Assembly (NCBI GenBank): GCA_001414345.1
Contig: LLCB01000214.1
Span: 40,769-104,768, forward strand
Reading direction: 5' to 3'
DNA: 64,000 nucleotides
Source: Hymenoscyphus infarciens
Lineage: Eukaryota; Ascomycota; Leotiomycetes; Helotiales; Helotiaceae
Shown here: in pieces, positions 1 to 11,151 of the stretch
How positions within the stretch are numbered: the stretch's first letter is position 1
How the letters are laid out: the number at the start of each line of letters is the position of its first letter
Translations under genes and position numbers: made by a program
The notes under the pieces: generated by a model
Told to the model about the DNA's origin: nothing
Database searches by the model: none
Seen by the model: only the letters and a program-made list of their open reading frames with translations

Positions 1-1839
1 AGGTGGTTTAATTTTTTTAATGGCAGGAAAAGGAAATATAAAGAGGGGGTGGAGAGGAACAAATTTTATAGGTCGCTTTTGAAGTCCGCCACAATAGGTG
101 AATAAATTGGACAATAACAACTCGCAATTACAAGCCCCCGAATGGCAAGTAGTGGCGACCCAATAATAGAAAGTGGCAGTAAGATTAACATTGAGCAATC
201 AAAGGCAAATGGAGTTTGTAATTTTCACAATGTTTCTAGAGCTCATAGAAAGCATTGTTCGTTGGAACAATGACAAAAGAAAAGTCCCGGTCTTCTCACT
301 CGAGCCTTTGTAGCGTTTTCCTGATATTTTAGCCTCCACAAGATTTTCAGCATCTCTTTGAAGTTGATTCACTGGTGCAGTACTTCATAATCAAGCGTGA
401 ATCAGGTGGGATTTAGTCGAGAAATATGGATGATGACCCCACGATTTGACCTGTCAACCATAGTCACCTGGTACCAACACCCGTGGTTACAACCGTCGCC
501 AGTGGGAGAACTTTAACAGAATGGCGGGCGGCAGTCCCCATTCCGGGATCACCAGATCTTGGTGTTACTGACATTTCCACTGTCGTGAAGCACCAGGTAA
601 CGGGTAACATAAACTCAAGTTTAACGAGGAATCGGGGTTCCAGAAGACTGATATGCAAGGTACCAGATATTACGCCAATCATAGAGATGACATCTATTTT
701 AAGGAGAGGCTCGGAGGAGGCACGTAGAGGCCATGTCGATGTTGCGTTAAGTCCTCTTCAAAACCACTGCCCCCGCGATCCGTTTTCGACGACGAGAAGT
801 CAAATATATATATATATGTATGGAGGGGTTATACTCTAGACGCGGACAGAAGTCGTGCCTTCCCTTCTCGACCCAAAGACTCAACACCAGGTGGGCAACT
901 CCAAAGGAAGCACCTACCTGAGCTCGAGTCTCGTCGCACATGATGGCCAGCACGTAACGTCGAGCCCCGCCATTTGTGGTCTATGAGGCGAGCGACCTGA
1001 TGTCGAGAAATTTGGGGCTCAAGGAGACAATACCGCTTGAGCCTTTCTGAGACTGACTTCATTTCTGTAACTCAGGTTGATCAAGGGCAGTCCATTTCTG
1101 GGGGAAGCTACGACGTCGAAATGACAAAATTCAAGCAGAGCAATCGTGAAGGAGTCGTGAAGGAGTACGGGGTAGTGTGCTGGGACCTGAGGGCATTCCC
1201 AAAGGTGGGAACCTGGAAGGGACATTTAGGTCACGTGGATTACTTGGGGGTTGGAAGAATATTAGAGAGTAAGTTGCTGCAGGGAGTAGGGAAATAATTC
1301 AAATAACCCTCCCACCTAGTTTTAGACAGATCGTCAACAGATAGCTTTCAACAGTATCAGGATCTTAGTGCACGTGATCCTGACCCTTTAAAACCTCACG
1401 TGTGAAACCTGGAAAGTGGGCACGCGACCCCTGAAACTCCGAATCCTCAGCCACCTCCTCCGTCAGCTCTTGTTCTACACATCTGCAAGTCAGCCAGTCC
1501 ACCGATGATATATATCTTTCGATTAATTATCGTCCTGAAACATTCCAACCGTTTTCACACACCAATTTAAGCCCTTTCTCGGCCTGGCTGATGATTTCAC
1601 CAATTGCCCGCTCTCCTTGCTTGCTTACTCTGAAAGCCTCCTCCCAATACGACTCTTCATGTCAGTCCGCTTGCGACCCGAAAGACAGCTTAATGGACTT
1701 TATTATCACCATATAATTATCCCCGATATATCAATACTCTTCCTCACAGAAGAAGATCTTCAGCATCCTAAAATTCGATAAATCTTTATAGACTCCATCT
1801 CGCCACATCCGATATACACCATTCTTTACATGCTTAAAT
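1..1839. other. Left flank without a supported gene
   Basis: Open frames here are short, overlap on both strands and show no domain or splice logic, so I call no gene. Composition is ordinary and not RIP-like. There is a short TA dinucleotide run near 803-816. The last 600 bases before the Zn2Cys6 factor hold three CACGTG palindromes, listed separately. The segment may include the promoter and 5' leader of that gene. Confidence 0.5.
1232..1402. promoter_or_regulatory. Three CACGTG (E-box-like) sites upstream of the Zn2Cys6 gene
   Basis: CACGTG occurs at 1232-1237, 1371-1376 and 1397-1402; two copies carry a preceding T (TCACGTG). Such hexamers are the core of bHLH sites (Cbf1/Pho4/SREBP type) in fungi. 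The spacing upstream of 1840 suits a promoter. Binding is inference only. Confidence 0.3.
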
Positions 1840-3607
1840 ATGGAGCAAATGATACTCACTCCTTTTGTGGTTTCGGTTGGAAAATCAAATCAAAAATATT
1901 CCAGGAGGCCAAATTTCAAGAGCAAAGGTGGCTGCTTAACGTGCAAGTTAGTTCGTCTCAACTGCCCTCCACCCTACCTCGACTAACCCTTTACCGAGTA
2001 GAACCCGTCATTTGAAATGCGATGAAACAAAACCCTTTTGCAAAAGGTGTACATCGGCTTCGTATAATTGTCCTGGTTACTCAACCACGACGGCCAAACC
2101 TGCAGAGCGAGCACTGGTTTATGCCGCTCAGGCAGTAAATAAGAAACCCACGGTGGCCTCCAAGCACATCCCCCGGGCTCCGGACACCGTTCCAGGCTCA
2201 GCTCAGGATACGATACAACTCCAAGTTGTTCGTCTGAAAGCCCTCCAATCGATGGCAAGCCCGATCGAACAGCGGACTTGGGAACAGTGCTATCTCAAAT
2301 TTTCTTACTCTGAGCCTGTGGTTTGGCATTCCTTGCTTGCAATTGCAAGCCTAATTGAAGGATATACGTTACGAGCGAATCCTAAAGCTGCCGTCGCCCA
2401 CCAACTCACTTTGTGGCATTATAACAAAGCGATTCGTCTCCTCACTCCCCAAAAACCCGAGAAAATGGTATCAACAGAAGTTCTTTTAACGGCCTGTTAT
2501 TTGTTTTTCGCCTTGGAATCCATCCTCCAGAACACGGAGGCAGCGGTGGCTCATCTATGGGGCGGATTCCAGATCATACGCACCTGGAAGGCCAATCATT
2601 CAGATCCTGATTCTTTCGTCGAAACTCTCTTCCGTCCTGTTTTTTATACGACAACTTTCACCTGGCTAGCAAATGCTTTTCTATATGGCAAACAATTGGA
2701 ACTGAAGATGGACATGATTGATCTATGTCTGCCGCCTAAGAAAAGCTTCAACGGAATGGCTGATGCCAGTGTTGAGTTGTTCCAGATCACTTGCTATGGA
2801 CTTGGTTCTGCGCGATCTTTCGAAAAATACAAGGTGACTTATGATACCCAAGAGAACGACGGTGCCGCAAAATTACAACGCGAGTATTTCCGGGCGGCGC
2901 TCGAAAAGTGGTTGGAGACCTTTGAGGGGCTGTATCCGCAAGATTATGTCGATACAGTGAGCATAGGAAAAGCACGAGAAATCAAGTATTTGAAATTGGT
3001 GGCAAGGATTCTTTACCTATATCTGCCCGGAAGATTCAACGTCGTGGAAACCCGTTACGACGTATACGCAAAGGAAATCGCAAGCATCGTTGACCAGATT
3101 ATCTCGATATACAACACATCCGCGAAGGTCTTCGAAAAGTACCAGAAAGCGAACCATACGGCGTATTATTTTCAAGAGCATGTGTTTACTCACATGTACA
3201 TGATCGCGCTCAAATGTCGGAACCCAACCGTACGACGGAAAGCCCTTTCCTTGCTTGAGACAGCCGCTCAGCAATCTATCTGGAATAACAGGTTGACGAT
3301 AAAAGTGGTTGAGAGAGTAATCCAGATTGAGGAAGAAGGATTGGAGGGTCTCGTGGACGCGATGGGTGATATTGTCCCTTCGGAATGGGCGAGGATCCAC
3401 GATATAAGTCCCGTTCCAGAAGATTCTCCGCACCCAGAAGGTCCACTATTTCGAATGCGACAGAGGATCAATGGGAAGTGGTGTATTAGAGAGGAGAGAC
3501 CATATGCAGAGTTTGTTCCGGAGTTGATGGTTCTCGAGCCGTTCGACAATGATGATGAAATAGAAGAGCTGGAGCATGGCCACGGGGAGGTTGGCAACAA
3601 AAAATAG
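1840..3607 (+). CDS. Zn2Cys6 fungal transcription factor, 570 aa
   Basis: Two exons, 1840-1946 and 2002-3607; the 55-nt intron has donor GTTAGT, branch CTAAC at 1983-1987 and acceptor TAG. Splicing completes the binuclear cluster: cysteines at residues 32, 35, 42, 49, 52 and 59 (CX2CX6CX6CX2CX6C), followed by CPGY. Without the upstream exon the first two cysteines are missing, which fixes the start. The middle (about residues 120-240) has the helical pattern of fungal-specific regulators, including a segment like YNKAIRLLT, as in the Fungal_trans_2-type family. The C terminus is acidic and ends near an EHGHGE stretch. It is a nuclear DNA-binding regulator by family; its targets cannot be told. 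The multicopper oxidase is convergent downstream, so co-regulation is not implied by a shared promoter. No lesion seen. Confidence 0.92.
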
Positions 3608-4002
3608 AGTAGACCAAATATAGAGGAAATGCATTGAGTTCGCCAGTGTGAGCGACTCGAATGATATCGAAAAAATAGTCACCATAAGCGAGGGTAGGGG
3701 TGCAATAAAGGGGTTACTCGCGGCGATTTCATTTCCATTTTGCATCTGCCGTGTAACGGTAATCTGAACTAGACTCATGTATGTAAAGAGATAAGCGTAC
3801 GGCTCTTCTTGAATCTTGACAGTGGAAGCGGTTTAGAAAAACAAGAAAGACCAAACGAGACGAGCAACCAAAACTCTTCCACTTTCAACCTCCCACCCTT
3901 CCTCGCCCCAAACAAGCACCCCTCTCGCTCTTCCTACTTACACCCACGCCCCACATGTTTAGCAAGCCATCAACCTCTCCAATCCACCCCAATCTATCTA
4001 GC
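3608..4002. other. Convergent 3' intergenic spacer
   Basis: Spacer between the ends of the Zn2Cys6 gene (+) and the multicopper oxidase (-). It is rich in pyrimidines on the + strand from about 3880 onward. It should contain both 3' UTRs. I see no gene or strong structure in it. Confidence 0.5.
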
Positions 4003-6731
4003 TCACACATTCGGCGCAATCCCATCAGCCGGCTGTCCATGAAGAGCATAATACTCCTCAAGAGCCTCTTCAACAGCCGGTACCGAGGGGTACGCTCCAA
4101 GCCCCACAAACAAAGGTAAAATCGTATCTTGAACCTCTTGCAGATTCGTTGGTCCGGTCACTGGCTTTGCTCTCCAGATGGTGGCCATGGGGTCGGTAAA
4201 GCTTGCGTTGTCTGGGTATCCGAAGGAACTTAGATCGATGGAGGAGACGTTGAATGCTGCCATCTTTGGGGGGTGTGGGTTAGTAAGATGGTGGGAAAGG
4301 AAAGGGGAAGGGTAAGGGGAAGGGGAAGGGGGAAAAAAGGGAGGGGGGAATTACCATGTCGTGGTCTTCGTGGACTAGGTTGTGGCAGTGGAACATGTAG
4401 ACGCCCGCCCAGGGTTGGTATTTTGCGATTACTTCTACGGCTTCGTTTTCACCAACTGTGATTTGAGATTAGCATGTGTTTTTTTCTCGTCGAATTAGAG
4501 TTCGAAAAGGGGAAACTTGCGTACGGTATACCACACTAAAATTACAGTCAGTAAAGAGCTCCTCATGATAGGCATGTTGACTTACTCCTTGAGAGACGCT
4601 GCTTCATATGGGGTGACGGTTCCTCTTCCTCCAGTACGAGAAATTATTTTAAAATCGATGAGATGGATGTGAATCGGATGAGACCACCCGCCGGATTTGT
4701 TGACTAGACGCCATCTTTCGACACCTCCCTGAGGAGCGAAACTTGTGTCAGTGTATTATTCACGAAAGGGGTGCAATGAAGTAAGGGCATGAGGTCAAGT
4801 AAGGGGTTCCAGGATTTGCTTGGCGAGCGCCATTCCAAGACTCGTGAAAAAGCAGCAGATGTCGTTCTTCCAATATGATAAACAAACTTACTTGAGGGGG
4901 TTTTGCAAGAACTCGATTTGGAATGTCTTCAAAGCCGACTCCATTTGGAATGTCTTCAAAGCCGACTCCATTTATCCGCCATTCGCCATTTTTTCTTTCA
5001 AACACAAATTCGTGGTCAACCGTTGTGCGTGAGCCTGTATCTGGTAACGGGACTAGACTACTTGGAAGTGGCCCATTGTTCTTGTCTGATGATACTGTAG
5101 ACCCGATGGACCATCTCAATCTATTGAAAATTAGCGAGGGGCCAAAAATCCATATCAAGATGGTTACTTGCACTTTGTCGGTCTCGGGATAGTCCTCGTT
5201 GGTTTGGAATTTTCTCTCGTTCATCAGAATCAAGCTAGTGCACTGTGAGTATGGAAATTCCGAGAGATAGGAGTTTGGAGAACTCACTTCTTTCCTTGGT
5301 ACAAAGCGAAGTCGATCACGATTTCCCATCGTTCGGCCATGGCGATGACAAGACTTGTCGTACTGACAGCGTGGTCAAGAAATCCAGCGTCGGAAGCAAC
5401 AACCTTTGGAGACTTAGTGCTGAAGAGAGAAAGGAAAGCTGATATTGGAGCTTACATCGAAGGGGAGGTGAACTAATGGGTTCGCTTCGTCGATCTGGAG
5501 CTTATCAATTGGCGTTCAGAGCAAATGATGCTGGGAATATACTTACAAGATATAAGCTGAAGGATCGGGAAACGCTTGCATCAAGGAGACGGAATCGGTA
5601 TTTCCTAGGTTCGACTTGATGAACGGGCCATGGTACTGCGTTGACGGTTATGACGTCTCCATAGAGAGAGACTCGCTCATCAATAGGTGAGAATAGCGAT
5701 CCGTCCCTATTGAACTGCTTCGCTGCAATCATAAGAGGTATGTCATACTCACCACTCGGCAACGTGGTCGGAGCTTCTGGGTCAGTGAGGAGATAAAAGC
5801 CTGGGTTCATTAGCGAATATGTGATAACGGGAAAGAAGACAGCGTACCGGCTTGTCCAAAGTAGGCATTTACAGCTGTTATTCCAATTGCATGGTCATGA
5901 TACCACAAGGTCCTCTGAGGTTGGCCATTTGGATAGTAATAATCCTAATGAATGATCCTTAGTCGGTCATTATTAGTCTGGAAGGAGTAGGAATACCTTA
6001 AATTGCCCCGGATCTGTTGTATCCTCGGCCCAGCCATCCCATGGTGCTCGGGAATAACTGCCGTGAAGATGAATCGAGGAAGGACGATCATAAGAGTTGA
6101 TGAAGCGAACCACTGCTTGACGTCCACGAGTCTAAAACCCTCGGGGTCAGTATAGTTCAATGGGAGTGGTAAAGGGGTAGGAGGGGTGAGATTCTCAAGG
6201 ACCGACATGGAAAATCTCAAGGATGAAGAACTCTAGGACAAATCCGAAGAGGAAATTTGCTCAAACAAAGCTAGCTATATACCATGTTAAAAGTTGGCCC
6301 AGGGGCAATCCCATCGTATCCAACATAAGTGGTTGGCCCAACTCCTGAAGAAAGCGGATACTGTACATTATACGTAAGTAACATACCGTGGATTGGGATG
6401 TAAGATGGAAAACAAATACCGTTTGAGCAGTAAATTGGCGAATATCAATTTCGAAAAAGTCAATCACGGTACCATTTTCCGGCTGAGTGAAAGTTGCCTT
6501 GGGCTGTGCCGTAGGCATGATTTGCAAAGAAGCCTGAAATGGCACATAACTGGTGAAAAAAGCTATCAGTGTGTGGACATTGAAGTGGATAGAAGTTCAA
6601 AATATGCAGACATACCGAGGACTCAACCAGTCGTCGATACCGTTACTTTGAGTAGTAACAGCTTGAGGCAGAGCAACAGCACCAACTCGGCTAAGCAACC
6701 CCAAGTGAAGTAACACACTTTTATAAGCCAT
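4003..6731 (-). CDS. Secreted multicopper oxidase, bilirubin-oxidase type, 593 aa, 14 exons
   Basis: Exons in translation order: 6731-6616, 6549-6420, 6360-6283, 6131-5997, 5944-5848, 5800-5547, 5494-5456, 5412-5288, 5234-5172, 5120-4892, 4728-4586, 4535-4525, 4455-4355, 4263-4003. The N terminus has a signal-peptide pattern (hydrophobic LLHLGLL, then GAVALP). Copper motifs are complete: HLHG (129-132), WYHDHA (His 169 and 171), HPIHIH (439-444) and HCHNLVHEDHDMM (496-508). Cys497, His502 and Met507 have the spacing of the type-1 site of bilirubin oxidases, with Met as axial ligand. The family oxidises bilirubin or phenolic substrates and reduces O2 to water; natural substrate unknown. Oddities: a GC-AG intron (5121-5171), an 11-nt exon (4525-4535), an in-frame 27-bp tandem duplication (residues 396-404 and 405-413), and two introns that must skip the first AG. 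All phases close without a stop. Confidence 0.93.
4293..4350 (+). repeat. G-run tract in the last intron of the multicopper oxidase
   Basis: The + strand has many runs of three to six G separated by short A-rich gaps; the sense (-) strand is a long C/T tract between donor and branch point. It could simply be an expanded polypyrimidine tract, or fold as a G-quadruplex in DNA on the + strand. Confidence 0.7.
4917..4970 (-). repeat. Perfect 27-bp tandem duplication inside the multicopper oxidase
   Basis: Units 4917-4943 and 4944-4970 are identical. On the coding strand each encodes NGVGFEDIP, so the protein gains nine residues without a frame change. The duplication lies just before the cupredoxin domain holding HPIHIH. 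Perfect identity suggests a recent replication slip. Confidence 0.95.
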
Positions 6732-9700
6732 TGTAAAAAAGGATATGCGTTTCTAAAGCTGCAACCCTGTTCAGAAAGAAGGCTTCGTCTCGGAAAGAGA
6801 AACAATGCGTGATTATTTGAAACTCAAAAAAGGCAAGTGACGTTATATAAAGAAATTCCAAGTCAAATCGACATTCGATTTTTTAGAGCAGTTCCTCATT
6901 ACATCGCAACAGACTCACCCCCCCCCCCCTAAAACTTCCACACTCCTCTCTTTTTCTTGCATACCACCCTGGTCTTACACCCTTTCCCCTTTTCTCGAAA
7001 TATTGATTCCGGGGTCCCACCATGTTCCCGCTTTCTAAGTCGTCGTCTATTGCGGGTGATATTTCCACTTTGAGATTCGCGCATGATTGAATCAGCATTT
7101 TTCAGCGTGCATAGGTGGATTAGTTTGTGATTCGAACTCAAAACTCATCATGGGTGTCACTTCAGAGATCACAATTTGCAAAAAAAAAAAAAAGGAAGCA
7201 ACGTTAAACTGTGTATCCGGTTAATAGTAGATGTGCCCCAAAAGAGAATCTTCAACCCTGGCAAGTTGTCCCATTTATATGAATTATTGATTTGGAATCA
7301 CGCAATTGCTTCCCAGCTTCTGTAACTTGAGACTACACAGAATCTTCTAGCTAATACTCAACCACTGAATGCTTCTAAACCGCAAGCCTTGTGGCCATTG
7401 ATCCCACATTCTGAAAACCCAAATAACCCGACTTCTAGCAGTAACTTCAAATAACGAGATTCCCGTTGAATGGAGCATATAAAGTACGTCTGACCACCTG
7501 TCTTCTGGCTAAGGAAATGTGTATGGCTAGTGTCTTGGGCGAGTGGCAACTTAATATGGTCATAATTGATCTCCTATTCCAAACCTCCCTACCTTGGGCA
7601 GGGGGGGAACTCCTGCTGTTCGTTATTTGCAGTTGGAGATGTTTGTGAAACAGCCCACGTACGTATCTTGGTCATTGCGCACTCGTCAAATTACTTTTAG
7701 CTGTTTTGTGTATCACGGAGGTTAGACCGGATGAGTTTACTGAAAGAGTGAAACCCCCTAAATCGTACAGTGCATGAGAGGCACAATTGCACAATGTTCA
7801 CCCAGAACTTGCTGATTCTGCCATACTGGTTGGTCATAGGATGCTTCTCCAGTTCAAAGAGTTACAATTGTGATGCCAAAGTTCAGATAGGAAGGTGTCA
7901 TAAAAATTCTAGTTAGCTTGCAAAAATCAAGCCTCTAATGAAATATGAAGCCAGCCAAGCAGATCTCAGCCCTAAACAAGAAAGTTTCCCGGTTGAAAGT
8001 TCAAGGACCAGGATTTCAAGCAGTATTGAAAATTCTTCAGCCTATAGCCGCCCATGCCCGTTTGTTTTTTGCTAGTGTGTTCATCCTTAAGGATGTAATC
8101 ACTGAACGTCTGGGGGAGCTAGACATCTTAGATACTCCGTGAGAGTTTGAACTTAGAGACTACAAAGTGGGGTGTAGAAAAGTTGGGATCAGCTGAAGGC
8201 GTAATTCTCGGTTTACAATCCCAGCCTTTTCACTTTTCCCCTAAGCGAATCGAGATTTGATTTGACCGACAGTAATGGCCACGCTTCTTCTCGGGACGTC
8301 GGAGACTTCTGCAATGGTGTGTTATTACACATTTCTAGAATTTTTTCGAAGAGAGACCTTGCAATCGTTAGATTAGATGAAAGCGAGAAGGTGGCGTAGA
8401 TGCTTTGAAATAACTCTCAAGAATAGAGGGTGATAACCCTTGGATACGAAAACCTCCTCCAGGCGTTGTACTTGAATTAGAAAGTATTCAAAAGCTGAAA
8501 GAAAACTCGACTGTTGACGGAACTGTACTTGGTATAGAGTTGTCTTTGTTTATGTGTATATTATAGTAAAAAGATCTCCACTCTCTGGTTTGCAAAAGTT
8601 TACCCAATAACTGCAACGCAAGGGATTGGATAATAATAAGTCGAAATATATTTCTTACCAAGGGCATGCTATTCTTGACTCAACTATTAACGTACTGACA
8701 ATTCTCCGAATCATACTAATATAAACAATTCTCCGCGGTATATACTAAGTGCTAGAACTTTTATACATTCTCACATAGTGGGTCACTCCTCCAGGGAAGC
8801 TTCCGCAAATCAATTACATGTATGAGATTCAATGGAGGGTTTTAGGCGTTACCGTACCATCGTTGTTTTGAGGTAGTAACCTTCAGCAAGGTGGGGGTGT
8901 GAGCCGGAATAGGGGGGAGGTGGTGTGCATGGTGGTGGCAACCATAAACGGCACTGTCAATAACACTAATAACAATAGCGTGTCGAAACTCTCCTAAGAT
9001 TATTTAACGGAGGGTATATCGGCTCCGATGTCGGGCCGCAATCAAGCTCTCCGCACCGAGACTTCCGAGCGCAATCAACTTCAAGTAGCTCGATATACTC
9101 TCCACGGTCGCATTTTGCAACACTATATGCTTTACCTGTATAGTACTTAAAGTACTCACCTTTCGTAGCTAGAAAGACATGTAGTATAAGAGAACTTACA
9201 AATTTTAACCACAGGTTGTAGTAAATGTGCATTGAGCGCGTAGAGCGAAAGAAAGTAGGTAGCGCCTAAATGGAGTGGAATTAGATTTGTATGCCAGTTT
9301 AAGTCAGTTCAAGAAGCTTAATTGTCACCCATTTTTGGTGTATCGTCTACCTATTGACCTCGCCATGGCAAGTGCAAAGCAGAAAAACAGTTCTTTCAAA
9401 TCCCTCACCCCTTCTCAAGTAACTTATTCAACGGAAATTCTCTTGGTATGAAATAGATCTTGTTCAGGAGGACGCTGAACAACAGCACGAGCTCTTACCA
9501 GATTTGGCTGCTGCTCTCTCCGAATCAAAATCAACAACATTCGAGGCTAGGTAAGCTGCGACTTCAACAAAGAGAAGAGTCATTGCTTTGTGTACATCCC
9601 CACTAGCAAGAGGGACCAGACTTGGTTGCACTTTCTGATCAAGATGAGCAACCAACGAGAGTCCAGACCAAAGCTTATTGAATAAAATAAGGTATGGGCG

Positions 9701-9889
9701 TTTGCATGAACAGGTTCGCGCCTTTCTTGGATTGGAAACCAATTGGAACATCAGGCCGCAAAGAGCGACCACTTGCATGCAGACTCGACAAAGCCTCCCG
9801 CCAAAGGGATGCGAAGACTCAACACCTGTACGCGGTGCATCCTACGAACCTCTAGTAGTCCTATCTTGTCCCTAGGACTGTCTATAGAG
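6732..9889. other. Gene-poor interval upstream of the multicopper oxidase
   Basis: About 3.2 kb with no supportable gene. The part next to 6731 should be the oxidase promoter. There is a 12-C run at 6918-6929 and a 14-A run at 7180-7193. An open frame at 9464-9778 (-, 104 codons, Cys/Ser-rich end) has no domain I recognise, so I do not call it. Composition is ordinary up to the RIP boundary near 9890. Confidence 0.5.
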
Positions 9890-11033
9890 CTAAGTTTAAG
9901 TTAAAAGGCGACGTGGTAATACCCCTTTTTTATAACTATTAGAGTTTTAGGCCTTTTAACCTTCTATAAAGAAGAAGAAGCTATATTATATATAGTAATA
10001 TACTAGATATTAGTAAAAAAGACCTATATAGCTTAATTACTTAATAGTAGTATCTGTAGACTACTAAAACGAACTAATCGAGAAAGCCTTTAAAGTCGAT
10101 TTTATATATCTACTAATACTAGAAGACTTTTACTCTAGATATACTATAAAATTATATATAACTCTAAGAAGGTAAGAGCTATATACTAACTTAAGATTAG
10201 AGGTAATACCTATAGTAGTTATTCTATATAGTTAGTATATACTATATTTAAGTTAAGAGAATTACTAGAAGGGGTAAAGGATCTCTAGTAATAGTAATAG
10301 AGTAATTAAAAGGGGCCTAGATAGCACGAATAAGAATATAGACATAGAAGGGTTTTTATAACTAGATAATAGATCCTCTACTATTTATATTAGTAGATAT
10401 TCGAAGTATATTTAGTAGTACTTTAATAAAGTAGCGAAATACCTCTTAAGAGGTATAGGACTATAGAGTAGAGAACTGATTCTCTAGTAGTTATAGAGAA
10501 CCGATTCTCTACTATTTATATTAGTAGATATTTAAAGTATATTTAGTAGCTCTTCGATAAAGTAGCGAAATACCTTTTAAGAGATATAGGACTATAGAGT
10601 AGAGGGAATAGAAGATAGAACTAGGAAACTTAGGTTAGGGATATATTAGAGAATAGTTCTATATAAGATAGTATACTAGAAGACGATTATTATTAGTCTT
10701 ATATAGAGGAGAGCTAACTAAGCCCTTTTTATAAGAGCTATTATAAAGTATTAAATTAGTTGTCTATAAGAATAACTAAAAACATTAAATTCGAATTAGA
10801 ATAGAGGGAATAGAAGGAGATACTAAGCTATTACTAGGATATAAAGCTAGGAGTATAGAGATATATATATATATAGTAGGCCTAGTACTAGGCACTTTAA
10901 GAAGTATATAAGCTACTTTTAGATAAAACCCTATAAATAGTACGTCTATATAGCGCCGGCTTTAGGCAGCTAAAAAGACTATTTAAATATAAAAAAAAAA
11001 AAAAAAATAAAAAATAAAAAAAAAGCCTCCCGC
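9791..11033 (+). mobile_element. Possible RIP-decayed LINE-like insertion with poly(A) end
   Basis: An 11-bp word, AAGCCTCCCGC, occurs at 9791-9801 and again at 11023-11033, directly after an A-rich tail (10988-11022). A retroelement ending in poly(A) and flanked by a short direct repeat is the layout of a target-primed LINE insertion. Most of the interior is RIP-type sequence with no coding frame. The first 90 bases inside the left repeat are not RIP-like, which weakens the case. Confidence 0.35.
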
Positions 11034-11105
11034 TAAACTTAAAAGGCAAACAGTAGAAGTTCCGCCGCCCTTAAAAAAATCTAGACTTCGAATTCGTACG
11101 TTTTA
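9890..11105. other. RIP island 1
   Basis: AT-rich block with sharp edges; 10121-10240, for example, has no CA or TG at all, while CT, AG and AC are common. That is the footprint of C-to-T change at CpA on both strands. No open frame survives. It holds the direct repeat listed next. Confidence 0.9.
10372..10604 (+). repeat. 102-bp direct repeat, 131-bp period
   Basis: Copies at 10372-10473 and 10503-10604 share the same start (GATYCTCTACTATTTA) and end (CTATAGAGTAGAG). They differ by few bases, mostly transitions. A short linker separates them. Confidence 0.85.
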
Positions 11106-11151
11106 GGTACCCAACGCCCACGCTATGTATACCATCTCCCTTCTATATATC

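Noticed and set aside
483..1297. Open frames of 60-118 codons on both strands
   Set aside because: They overlap each other, lack splice logic and match no family pattern; expected by chance in this composition.
5945..6220. Frame through 6132-6282 as an additional exon of the oxidase
   Set aside because: Joining 6283 directly to 6131 gives PGPTFNMTRGRQAVVRF, the family sequence, in phase; the extra frame adds a Pro/Leu-rich run with no counterpart.
9464..9778. 104-codon minus-strand frame next to RIP island 1
   Set aside because: No domain, no splice context and no clear start; Cys/Ser-rich end is not diagnostic.
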